From Chenopodium formosanum (lineage: Eukaryota; Streptophyta; Magnoliopsida; Caryophyllales; Amaranthaceae): a DNA stretch of 64,000 nt. This document shows positions 35,457-45,311 of this stretch, in pieces; position 1 is the stretch's first letter, and every line of letters begins with the position of its first letter. Both the position numbers and the translations under genes were made by a program. Under the pieces are notes generated by a model. That model saw only the letters and a program-made list of their open reading frames with translations, had not been told where the DNA came from and searched no databases. The DNA lies in the NCBI GenBank assembly GCA_024500155.1, contig CM044867.1:25803632-25867631 (forward strand), read 5' to 3'.

Positions 35457-38400
35457 CTACTTAGCCGTATTATCTGTGGCAGGCTCCTCCGCTGTCTTCG
35501 CGTCCTTGGCCGGGGCATCCTTGGCCGGGGCATCCTTTTCGTCCGCCTCCTCCTCCTCATCCCCTTCCCCTCCAGACTCAGGGGAAGTAACTACTAGTTC
35601 TGGAGGAGGCATGCCGGCCTTCCTTGCCTCTTCTTTAAGGCAGACGTACTGAAGCCGCTTTTTGAAGCGTTCCTCGTAATAGGCGGCTTCACCCTCGTCC
35701 ACCATCAAGTTGAAGGCATCAAAGAAGTATGCCTTAAGCCTGTCTTCAGCATTTTGCTCGATGCGGATGACTTCTTCAACGCTGATCGGCCGAGGAGTTT
35801 TGAGTTGCTCCGCATAGTCCGCAAGGGACTTCTTTAGGGTTTCCACCTCGGCCTTCAGCGCGTCCGCCTCATCTAGTGCAGACTTAAGGTTGGCTTGTGC
35901 CATCTTCAGCTCACTCTTTAGGGCCTCGGACGCCTCGAAGCCCAACCGCCATTTTTCCTTTTCCAGGACGGCCTCGTCCCTTTCAACCCTCATGGCCTCC
36001 CTGGCCAAGGACTCCTATTCGAGTGTCTTGCCAAGTTTGACCAGGTCCTCTGTTTGCCGCGCCGCTTTGTCGGACAGCGCGGTTATTTGGGTCTCAAAGT
36101 GTACCCTTTGGACGGCGGCCGTCCCAGTTACAGCATCCTCGGCTTTCCTGACTTCAACCCAAGCATTCTTCAACCGTTCGTTCTCCTTGTCCTTCCAATC
36201 TAGGAAGGCGTTCAAACGGAGAAAGAGCTGCGGACGGAAGGAAGAAATTTAGTCGAAAATGTGGAAAAATTGGTTAAGTGTTGGAAAGCAAAAACATAAG
36301 GAGATAGAAGTATACCTCGGCGCTGCAGTTTAGCATGGGGCCGAGGAAGCCTTCGTTGATCCCCCGCAGCTTATCACGCTGCGCTTGGGGGACCGCGCGA
36401 ACCATGGCCTCGCGCATGGCCTTCCTGTCCGCGCCAGTCAGTGACTGGCCGGGTACCTTCAACTGCATCTCCTCTGATATATCTGCGGACGACCGTGTAA
36501 GAAAAGTTAGCTGAATTTTACAACAAAGACTTATAAAAAGTGAGAAAAGGATGGCTAACCAGTGGAGAAGGTTGGAGGAGAAAGATTGGCGGGAGGAGGC
36601 GGTAAAGGAGCTTCCTCCTCCTCCGGACGGCTCCCTTCAGTGTCGCTGGACGGCGGGTTGACCAGCACCGTCCCGATCCAGCGACCGGTCATTTGTTCTG
36701 GGGTTAACCTATCCCCACCGTCCGAAGGGACGGACTCCTCACGGACCTGACCAGCAACAGGTTCCATGGGCTTGGAGGCCCCGCTTTGTGTCAGCCGGGG
36801 TTGTTCTCCTTTAGACTGCGTTGTAGCAGTCTGCGACTTTGCCATTGCCGCTGCTTGAGAAGACGTCTTGGAAGCAACCGTCTTTCTCCTCTTGGATGCG
36901 TTCGCATCAGGAGTGGACGTGGCCGGCTGCTTCCGCCTGGCCTTCGGGGTGGAAGAGGAGGTCTGCAAAAACTCCAAGTTAGAAAAATTTGATGGCGTCC
37001 GTGCGATTTGGGAAAGGAGCTCCCTTCCAGCATGCGTGAACGGACATAAAGCGTCCGTGCCAACTCAGGAAGTAGGTTCCTTCCAATATAGCAGAACGGA
37101 CGCATTAAGAAATGAGAAATTCAAAAAATAAGCTAAGTGTTTACCTCTTTGAGTTGCTCGTACATCTTGAAGCGAGCCTTGTATCTGGCCAAGTCCACCT
37201 CGGACATCTCAACCTCTGCCTTTTGGGCCGAGTCAAGCATAGCGTACGCTTCCGCTGCAAAAACAGAAAGCAAAAGTGTTAGAATATTTTTCTGAAGAAT
37301 TCTATGTGCGTACAGAAAAGTTTATATATCTAGGTGTCCACCTTGGGGCATGTTCTGGTACAGGCCGTACGCAGACATGAAGATAGGGTCCCTAAGCCAA
37401 TTGGCAAGTGGAACCCAATGGCTAGGGACCCGTTCAGTTTTGTTGCCCCGCCTGACTCGATTAACTTTGAAGTACTCGAGCTGGTGTTCGTGGCTTGGGT
37501 GGATGGGCGGCTTGTCAGGCTTGAGGTCTCCGCGTCCGAGTTGAATAGGCTCTGGACGGCACCTGTTCATGCGGAGGTTGAACTCCGCGTCCTGAGTTTT
37601 GATACGGTAGAAGCGGTGCTTCCAGTCCCTCCACTTACTGACACGGTCGACCACAACCATGTAATCCCTGGTTGCACTCAAGATAAGCCAACCATCCACC
37701 TCCTTTTCCAGCCGGGTGAGTGAGTGCATCTCACAAAAGACCGCAAAGTCTGGTGTAAATTTCTTAGCGATGCACGTCACTAAGTACCCAAAGATGTTCA
37801 ACCAACTGTTTGGCGTCAGTTGGAAGAGGCCGATGTCGTACTCGTCCAGGACAGTCCGGACGAATGGGTGAAGAGGGAAGCGGAGCCCCACATCAAAGGC
37901 GGCCCGGTAAACGCAAAACGCTCGTTTGCGCGGCTTCTCCTCATCCCAGGTAGCCACAGCAATGGCCTTCCTGGGGACTTGAATTTCGAATCCCTCCCCC
38001 AAATGGAGGGACTCCTTATACTTCTCAAAATCCTTCTTTAAAAACTTTAGGGCTGTCTCCCCAACCGTACAGGCGTACGGGTTCCTAAAGTTATCAATGT
38101 TGGCGACGGTTTCTTCGGCCGCCTCCTCGCCCTCGGCCGTCTCACCCACGACCTCTTTTTCAACTTCCTCCTCTTCCACTTGGTGGGAAGGGGCACTCCC
38201 AAACTCCGAAGACAGCACTCTGTCCAAATCTGCTGCCTCGGCCGAGCTTCGGCCCCTTGAGCTTGGAACGCCCATTGAAGAAGGAACGTCCTCCTCGACC
38301 ATTGGACGCTTGCCTTTATCCTTGGCAGCGTCCGCCCCATTTCCCGAAGGAGGGGCGTTGCGAATAGGCAGGGCGGACGGTTCGCGGATTGAGATTCCTG

Positions 38401-38845
38401 TTAAGGGTCTGTCCGCCCCACCCAGTTGAGGCCGAGGTTGAGAGGAAGAAGGGACGGACGAACCAGAAGCGTCCGCCCCAGGGTTGGAAGGGTTGTCCAT
38501 ACAGGTTACCAGTTCAGCCCCATCCATGACTGAATTGGCAAATTGAGGGAACCTAAGTTCCGGAGCAGGTGCGGACGAGGCGCCTTCAGCTCGCAGGCGT
38601 TCCTCGAAGGAAGAAGTGACCTCCACGGCCAAGTGATGAGAGCCAGTGGAGACGGTCGTTGTTTGGGTGGTGGAGTCAGTCTCCACCATTGTACTTGGAT
38701 CACTAGGGTCAAAAGGGACCCTAGGATGAACCAGACTTCCGTCTGGGTTCCTGGCCGCGTGAAGCTCACGCGTACGCATGGTTCTCGCCATTGCCTGTTG
38801 GGACAGAGAAGAATAAGTGGGGGTGAGTATGTACGCATCAGACAT
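35457..38845 (-). pseudogene. Antisense spliced gene of the Tat-type element, putative gypsy-type transposon protein
   Basis: Runs opposite to gag-pol. Five exons with GT-AG borders fit one frame: 38845..37342, 37254..37145, 36962..36560, 36482..36316 and 36227..35457, about 984 codons. The first ATG of the open frame is at 38845 (the frame is open up to 38983 without an earlier ATG). The N-terminal 200 residues are Ser/Pro/Glu-rich. A globular block follows (FPLHPFVRTVLDEYDIGLFQ and LTPNSWLNIFGYL) that resembles the plant domain called putative gypsy-type transposon (Transposase_28, PF04195) from memory. The last exon is Glu/Lys/Ala-rich and probably coiled coil, with a repeated AKDAP tail. 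An in-frame TAG at 36015..36017 interrupts the last exon. Antisense extra genes of this kind are known in Tat elements; the function is unknown. Confidence 0.72.
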
Positions 38846-39207
38846 AGACTCACTCCAAGGAGGAGACAACTCTTCTCCGTCCACTCTAGATTCCTCAGTC
38901 CCAGGCGAACGGCCGGCCTCATGAGAAGAGTCGGACGAAGCCGAGTATGGATCCAGAATTGAAGTAAAACAAAAGGAAAACAAAAGAGAAAATGTAGACG
39001 GCCTACCTCTGTACGTTCTGAAAGTTCTGAAGGTGGTGGTGAAGTTCTTGAAGATTGCCCGGAAAACTCAAAAATGCCCGGAAAACTCAAACTCACGGCG
39101 GCGCTCTTGAAGATTAAGGGAAAAATAACTTTCTCTCACTAGAACGCTCTGACTTCTCTCTAGAATTCACAATTGGGTAAAGTGTGAAAATGAGAATTCA
39201 CCTCCCA

Positions 39208-39216
39208 TATTTATAG
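39208..39216 (-). promoter_or_regulatory. Putative TATA box for the antisense gene
   Basis: CTATAAATA on the minus strand, about 360 bp upstream of the first ATG of the antisense gene. It would start transcription near 39180; the choice is by motif and position only. Confidence 0.45.
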
Positions 39217-39503
39217 AGTGAATTCATGAGGGCAAAATGGTAAAACCGTCTTTCCCGCCTAAACATTCAAACGGTAATTTCTTGAGAAATTACTCGAAGA
39301 AAGGGCCAGGACGACGTTAGGGTTCTGTTAACTTGTGAAAGAGACCAGACGAACAATTAACACCTTCAGCACTTAGTCTCCAAAAATTGAGAAAATCTAA
39401 GAGGAAAATCGTCCGCCCATTTCTCAGACGTACGAAGCATGATTAGAAAGCCAGGAAGTACGTCTGAAATCATGGAAGCACAGATTACCCCAAAGAAGAT
39501 ATG

Positions 39504-39890
39504 TGGCCGTTCTGGGCAGTTAGGAGATAGGCTCCTCCCAGAGTACCAGAACGTCCAGTCCCATTGAAGTGGCCGTTCTGGTCAGTTAGGAGATCAACTC
39601 CTCCCAGAGTACCAGAACGTCCAGCCCATTGAAGTGGCCGTTCTGGTCAGTTAGGAGATCAACTCCTCCCAGAGTACCAGAACGTCCAGTCCCATTGAAG
39701 TGGCCGTTCTGGTCAGTTAGGAGATCAACTCCTCCCAGAGTACCAGAACGTCCAGTCCCATTGAAGTGGCCGTTCTGGTCAGTTAGGAGATCAACTCCTC
39801 CCAGAGTACCAGAACGTCCAGCCCCACTGAAGTGACCATTCTGGTCAGTTAGGAGATCAACTCCTTCCAGGGTACGAGAACGTCCAGTAC
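39504..39890 (+). repeat. 66-bp tandem array in the gypsy 3' untranslated region
   Basis: Units begin TGGCCGTTCTGG at 39504, 39570, 39635, 39701, 39767 and 39833 (last one partial and diverged). Central copies are nearly identical, with AGTACCAGAACGTCCAG in each. The unit is a multiple of three, so long frames open on both strands by chance. Downstream to about 40050, dispersed TGGACGTCCA palindromes are related to the unit. Tat elements are known to carry variable tandem repeats here. Confidence 0.92.
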
Positions 39891-40108
39891 AAAATTTGGA
39901 CGTCCAGATAAGCAAAAGGCCAAGCTCATCCCAGGCTACGAGAACGTCCAGGGCAAAATATATGGACGTCCACGTAGCAAAAAGAGCCTTGAATCACAAG
40001 TATATGGACGTCCAGGGCAGATGGGAAGCGAACCCAACCCAGAGTACCAGGACGTCCAGAGTGCAAGATCAGAGGAGGCGGCCAGTAAGTGTACGAGCCA
40101 CCCCCTCT

Positions 40109-40118
40109 GAGGGGCAAA
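40109..40118 (+). other. Gypsy polypurine tract
   Basis: GAGGGGCAAA directly before the 3' LTR, the position of the plus-strand primer. Confidence 0.7.
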
Positions 40119-40676
40119 TGTTTAGGGTAAAAATACCCTAGGTACGTGGCCCAATTTTATAGTGACACGTGGCCCAATAAACAGGCGACACGTGTCCCTA
40201 TGAGATTGAGACACGTGTCCACTAGTCATGATGACACATGTCAGCCATCTCTAAATGCCCCATTGCTGAAATCAGAAAGAGAAAAGGGCCCTGATGACCT
40301 CAGGCCCAAATCCCGAGAAAACTTTGAAAGCCGTAAAACGGCGCCCCCTACGACACGTGGCGACCTCTGATTGCGCAGCCAATCATGTCACGAAATTCTA
40401 GGGCATAAACCCTAGAGGGGTACATGTTCCCACCCCTATAAATACCCCAATCATTTATGATGGGAAGGGGGGATTGTGACATAACATAAATATAGAGCAT
40501 TAAAGAGCTCCAACTTCTCTCTACTTTCTCTCTAGCATTTTCCGTTTCCGTTCACTAACTTGAGCGTCGGAGGCGAATATTCCGTACACCGGAATATTCG
40601 TTATTTTGCAGGTGTCCGAGTCCTTGTCAGCAGAACGTGACCAGTATCCGAGGGAATCACAAAAAACCCCGAAACA
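40119..40676 (+). repeat. Gypsy 3' LTR
   Basis: 558 bp, same ends as the 5' LTR. TATAAATA at 40437..40444; the G-box cluster is conserved. Followed by the target duplication GAAAA. Confidence 0.93.
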
Positions 40677-40681
40677 GAAAA

Positions 40682-41408
40682 CATTACTTTTTTGTCAAAA
40701 TCGGATGAGTTTAGAACCTAATCGGGATTAAAACGGGATTAATATTAACGAACGGAAATCTAAAAATTAAAACACGAATCTATGTGTTCAAAATAATCTG
40801 GAATTAAGTTAAACTAATCAGTAGTTATAATCACCAAAATTTCAAAACATCATTACTATCAAATCCCTAAATCAATTGTTCATAAAAACCCTAAAATCAT
40901 GATTTTCAATAAATTGAAACCCTAGGTTTATAATTCATAAAATATGAAATTTATAACATAAATATAATCTAAAATTTATAATCTTTATACCATTAAAATA
41001 TAATTTGATACTAAAAATATAATCTTTATACTAAAATCAAAACCCAAAACAATTAAATTAACATTAAGCAAAATAATGAAACAAAGGAGGATGAAAATAA
41101 GACTAACCTTTTTGTGTGGGAAATTTTTGGAGATTCATGGGGTATTTATAGGAGAGAATTATTGTAGGGTAAAAAGAAAGATTGGGCCTCATAAAAAAAA
41201 TGGGTCGATTAAGTAAACAAATGGGTTAGGCTTGTGTGATTGGACATAAATTGTAGAATAAAGGTGCATAAAATAATTTGTTCAAATAATTTTCGACCCA
41301 GATTAATAATTTGAAACTTTTGAAATTAAATTATGAAAAATAACAAATAAATATTATAAATAAAATAAATTTTCATTTATAAAATATTTAAAAATACGGG
41401 GGATTACA
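40682..41408 (+). other. Right part of the 2.8-kb solo LTR
   Basis: AT-rich non-coding DNA after the gypsy insertion; ends GGGGGATTACA. No gene. Confidence 0.65.
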
Positions 41409-41435
41409 GCTGCGTAGTACCTATAAACTCCTACA
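41409..41435 (+). repeat. Copia 3' LTR, last part
   Basis: GCTGC (second copy of the solo-LTR target site) followed by the missing end of the Copia LTR, GTAGTACCTATAAACTCCTA then CA. Joined in place to 26064, this completes the LTR. Confidence 0.9.
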
Positions 41436-41655
41436 AAATCGTACCAAGACGGCGGAATTACAATTGAGTTAAGGAACAAGAGAGAATAAAAGTCTAGAGA
41501 GAGAAAGTCTAAGTAGAGAGAAGGAGAATAAAAACTAGAATAATAGAGTAATGAAGAGGTGTCTAATCTTGCCTAATAATAACACATTAATACTAAGCAA
41601 GAGAATCTCCGCTAAACAAAACTAAACGGAAAACAAAACTCCTAAAAACTACACG

Positions 41656-41830
41656 TGCCCGGTCGGGCAGTGGCTCGCCCGACCGGGCCCGCCTTTTTTC
41701 TTCTCTGATGGCTTCTCGCGCCCGTCCGGGCACGTCTCCGGGCGCATCTGTTGTTTCGCCCCGCCCGGCCGGGCGCGCCTTCGGGCGGAGCTCTTGGTCC
41801 GGGCAGGTTCCACTTGGGCTACCAAATGAA
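41656..41830. repeat. GC-rich block with GCCCGG palindromes
   Basis: GCCCGGTCGGGC and, 8 bp later, GCCCGACCGGGC form an inverted repeat, followed by further CGGGC/GCCCG motifs in a GC-rich block surrounded by AT-rich DNA. It belongs to the possible outermost LTR. Confidence 0.6.
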
Positions 41831-43009
41831 CCTCGATTGGGCCTCTTATCCTCGGCCCAATCCGAGTTTCCTCCTTGGATCTTTATACTCGAGCCCTTAA
41901 TCACCGATTTGATACCTCCAATCGGTCTTGGGCTATTGAACTGGGTCGCGGTCTTCCAACACTTGTAGATGCTCCTCAAAAATTCGGGAAAATGCTCCAA
42001 GTACGTAAATTCCTACAAAACTCAAGCAAGACTACCAAAGCACTGGAAAACACAAATTAGTAATAAAAGTGGCTCGTAGGAGCCAAAAACACTACTAATT
42101 ACAACCAAGGGACGGGGATAAATATATATATAAAATGAACACATCAACGAAGTTGACTTCTTTACAATAATTTCTTATGTATAATTATTTTTTTTTTGTT
42201 GCAATTTGATGATGAGATGATGAATTCTTGAGTTAGGGTTTATATGGAAAAAAAATAAAATTTTGTTTATTTTTATGTTAAATCGTCGAATACCTTTATA
42301 AACTGTTAAATTGTTTTTTTTTTTTGTTGTATTGGATTGTAATGTCGATTATTTTACTCAACTAATACGATGCTAAGTTTAAAACGATTTACATGGTTAT
42401 TGTTTTGGAAAACAGAGTGTATGATTGTATGAATTATGTGAAATTGTGGTTGTGCTTACACCATAATTGTTGGATGTTTTTTTAACACCAAAATTGTTGA
42501 GTATTTTGTTAGGCTAGATGGATAAACGACCCACATCAAATGGCTTCTCTAAAGGATGCTCCATATGCTTTATCTATTCCAAAAATTATATGCATGTATA
42601 CTTTCCCTAAGTGCACCCCTCGAGACCAAGCCATGTGTAAGCACTGGAATGTTCATGATACTATTTGTACTGGCCTTCTATTGCAATGATAAAAAATATT
42701 TGATCTATCCATAACCTGTTTGGGTTTTGTTGTTTTTTGCAGGATTAAAAAAAAAATGAATTATGTGCTACTAGATTTGCTGTGAAATGATAAAACTTTG
42801 CAATGGTGAATTTGGACGAGTTGGGGTTTTTTTTTAATTAATTTATCATTCTGTTAGGAAGTGGAATAAATACACCTTATAATTTAGACCCAAACGACTA
42901 GTTTTTTTATATTTTTATGGAAAAATAGATTTCATAAATAATTCCAAACTTATTTATTATGACAGGTGATTAAGTTTTTTGGGGGGGTGATTAAGTTTTG
43001 GTGTGGTTA

Positions 43010-43171
43010 AAGGTGAATTAAAATATTTCAAGTGAGTTAATGTCACCGGAAAGTTGACCTCAATCACCAAACTGCAATGAAAAAAAAGTTGATCACCAAA
43101 AGGTGAAATAAGTGAAAACTTGATCACCAAATGTTATCTTAAGTCAAAAAAAAAAAAAAAAAAAAAAAAAA
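43010..43171 (-). repeat. Dispersed repeat, copy 2
   Basis: Inverted match of 16340..16480, again next to a long A run (about 43146..43172). Confidence 0.5.
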
Positions 43172-43172
43172 A

Positions 43173-43650
43173 GGTTTTTCAAAGCTATGCCCTCGTGGTT
43201 GTTGAGTTTCTAAGGTGTGCTCATGCTTTTTAAAAATTATAAGATGTGCCCTGTAAGTCAAGGTGTTTATGACTTTATTCAATCGTAAACTCTTACGTTA
43301 GCTCAACCTTAGTAGTTGTATTTACTGTTAATTATCACCTTTACGTCCCAATTGGGTTATATATATATAAGGTAATTAACATTAACCATTTTTCCACATT
43401 TTCTCATCTACTTTTTCTTCTTTCTTCTAAAAGCAATCATTGATATGTCAAGCTCTAAATGTATTTCTTCTTCTTTTTTCTCATCCACTTCTTATGGCTT
43501 CCCTTTTTTTACAATTATTAATGTCAACTTAACGTCAAAGGGTACAGTTGATTAAGCACCTTAAGTTGGAGGGCACAACTTGTAATTTTAAAAAAGCATG
43601 GACACACCTTAGAAATTCAATAACCTCAAGGGCATAACTTAGAAAAAACC
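43173..43650. mobile_element. MULE-like MITE with about 80-bp inverted repeats
   Basis: The left arm contains TTCAAAGCTATGCCCTCG and TTTCTAAGGTGTGCTCATGC, and the right arm the reverse complements CAAGGGCATAACTTAGAA and GCATGGACACACCTTAGAAA. The flanks are A runs, so a 9-bp duplication cannot be told apart from simple sequence. No coding content. Confidence 0.65.
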
Positions 43651-44260
43651 CAAAAAAAAAACCGACGAGTATTAGTTTTCTTTATCCTTCCATTTTTCAT
43701 CACAACTGAAATTACATTAGTTAAAATGCAAAAATTCTCCAAAATGTGGGTGTACATTAATTTATTGTAAAACGAGTTAAAGTTATGTTAAAAGTACTTA
43801 AAATTACCCTTCATACTCTCGTAAAAAAAAAAAAGTTATCCTTTATACTGCAAAAATTATTATTTTTCAATTAATAAATTTTATCTTGCAAAAACTTATA
43901 ATGTATTAGATTAATCATATTAGTCTTTATAGTTTGTAATCATGTATAATAAGAAATTACACATTAAAATAAAATTTAAACCAACGACAAATTAAAAGTT
44001 ACCTTTTAAGTTCCTTCAAAAAAAAAAAAAAAAAGGTTACCTTTTAAGTGGTTAAATTACTATAAAAATACTTAAAGTTACGCTCAAACTGACCAATATA
44101 CAATAAAATTAATGTACACCCATTGTACACAAGACTTAATCATTAAAGTGAGTTTACAACATACGAAAGAAAAGTAAAGAAACATAAGTTACTATATGCA
44201 TTAGAAGCCCTTACACAACACCAACTAAGGTCATTAATGACATTTACCTTTAAACTATTA

Positions 44261-44500
44261 CTCCCTCGGTATTTTTATTACTTGTTCTACTTTCTTTTTG
44301 CGGCCGTATTTTATTACTTGCTCCATTTTTTTTGGAAACTTTAAATATATTGTACTATTTTCTTTCCCATTATTGATCCCCTCGTATCATATTTTATTAT
44401 TTATCATAGTCTCTCCTCTCTCACTTGTACTCACTTTTCCTTTTTTTAGAAAATTTTATTACTAGAGAAATGAAACAAGTAAAATATAGGTGGAATACAA
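44261..44500 (+). mobile_element. Stowaway-like element, degraded
   Basis: Starts after TA with CTCCCTCGGTATTTTTATTA and repeats the CTTGTTCTAC/CTTGCTCCAT theme. The far end (AACAAGTAAAATATAGGTGG near 44473) matches only poorly, so the boundary is approximate. Confidence 0.4.
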
Positions 44501-45311
44501 AGATGTTTAAATTTTTAAATCCTAAATCAATAATCTTAATTTTTTTTACATATAAAATTACACTCTCAAATCTTATTCTTTAATTTTATTAGTGTGGCGA
44601 TTGATTTTTTTTTTTTTTTTTCTAAAATAAAATGGGAATCTCATTTTCAGTGGTTAACATAATATATTTGCTTATGTGGTGTGCCAAATACTCCCGAAAA
44701 AATCTCATTTATATATTAGAACTTTTAAACACATCTAAGTTTGTAGTTTATTATATTCATTGGTGCAATAGACGGCTTAGACGCTTTCGTTTTACTCCAT
44801 ATTTAATTTCATTACATTATATATGCAAAATAAAAAAAAATAAAAAAAATATGAATTACATTATAATTATATTTTTGTGAAAACAAAAATATTTTTCGAA
44901 TTTAATATAGTGAAATTACCATACCTAACCTAGTTATAACTAAAAGCCACCCAAAGTGTATTGAGGGGATTCAATACATAACCTTGAAGTTGAAATTAGC
45001 TTGGCTGCATTAAGCTTAAATTATAACTAAAAATTGCCCAAAAGCAATGCAACTATCATTCATAAGATTTTCGAAATCTAATACAATTTGTGCCTACAGG
45101 TGCGGCACAAGGTGTCAAAAGACCTAGTTACATTTGCTAAAGAGGTTTTCCTCAACCATGCTCATTCACTACAAAAATCTTTGCACTCACTAATATACTA
45201 CACTTGCAGTATGCTCAATGTCCCAACGATTTACAACATAAATAAAGAGAAATAACAAATCTGAATAATCTACACCGCGGTGGCAGTTGGTAAAAATGTG
45301 TCAAGACTTTC

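Larger units (their letters stand above)
28148..40676 (+). mobile_element. Tat-type Ty3/gypsy retrotransposon, full length
   Basis: A 12.5-kb element with LTRs 28148..28706 and 40119..40676, primer site, gag-protease, pol, a long 3' region with an antisense spliced gene and a tandem array, polypurine tract, and the target duplication GAAAA (28143..28147 and 40677..40681). A second archaeal-type RNase H after the RT/RNase H module and extra genes downstream of integrase place it in the Tat group. The LTRs differ at only about half a dozen positions, so insertion is recent. Two internal nonsense codons suggest it is defective. Confidence 0.93.
26065..41408 (+). mobile_element. Solo LTR, about 2.8 kb, inserted in the Copia 3' LTR
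   Basis: Begins TGTAACACCCC at 26065 and ends GGGGGATTACA at 41408, flanked by GCTGC on both sides (26060..26064 and 41409..41413). Removing the gypsy insertion and one target copy leaves about 2.8 kb without coding sequence, primer site or a second repeat, which is what unequal recombination between two LTRs leaves. The TGTAAC-CCC start is common in Ty3/gypsy chromovirus LTRs; the class is an inference. Confidence 0.75.
17655..41435 (+). mobile_element. Copia-type LTR retrotransposon, full length, with nested insertions
   Basis: Two LTRs of about 787 bp (TGAAGG...TACA), a tRNA-iMet primer site directly after the first, a polypurine tract before the second, and the target duplication AAATC at 17650..17654 and 41436..41440. 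The internal region is 18442..25299. The 3' LTR is split at 26064/41409 by a 15.3-kb block of other elements. The LTRs differ at only about six positions, yet no reading frame survives inside; recognisable RT remnants prove a Copia origin. Confidence 0.88.
16970..42146 (+). mobile_element. Probable old solo LTR hosting the Copia insertion
   Basis: The DNA flanking the Copia element on both sides (16970..17654 and 41441..42146, about 1.4 kb together) looks like one interrupted element: it starts TGACAGGC after ACAAA and ends ACATCA before ACGAA, an imperfect 5-bp duplication. The left part contains GGGTCGAATCCACAGGGA and the right part a GC-rich palindromic block. Termini are TG...CA as in LTRs. 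The borders and class are inference. Confidence 0.35.
42147..45311. other. Intergenic region between the LTR nest and the deacetylase
   Basis: AT-rich DNA with A/T runs, an inverted-repeat element (43173..43650) and a Stowaway-like end (44261). A short open stretch around 42537..42690 has no recognisable domain. The final few hundred bases probably contain the deacetylase 3' UTR. Confidence 0.5.

Noticed and set aside
39586..39915. 109-aa repeat protein on the minus strand in the gypsy 3' region
   Set aside because: The 66-bp array has a unit divisible by three, so frames stay open on both strands; no start or domain.
28147..40676. CRISPR array or bacterial features in the tandem repeat region
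   Set aside because: Repeats are contiguous 66-bp units without unique spacers and lie in a plant retrotransposon 3' UTR.
41656..41830. GC-rich block as a CpG-island promoter
   Set aside because: It is internal to repeat DNA, built of GCCCGG palindromes, and no gene starts next to it.
42537..42690. Short open stretch with Cys and Trp residues as a gene fragment
   Set aside because: About 50 codons with no recognisable motif or neighbouring exon; cannot be separated from chance.
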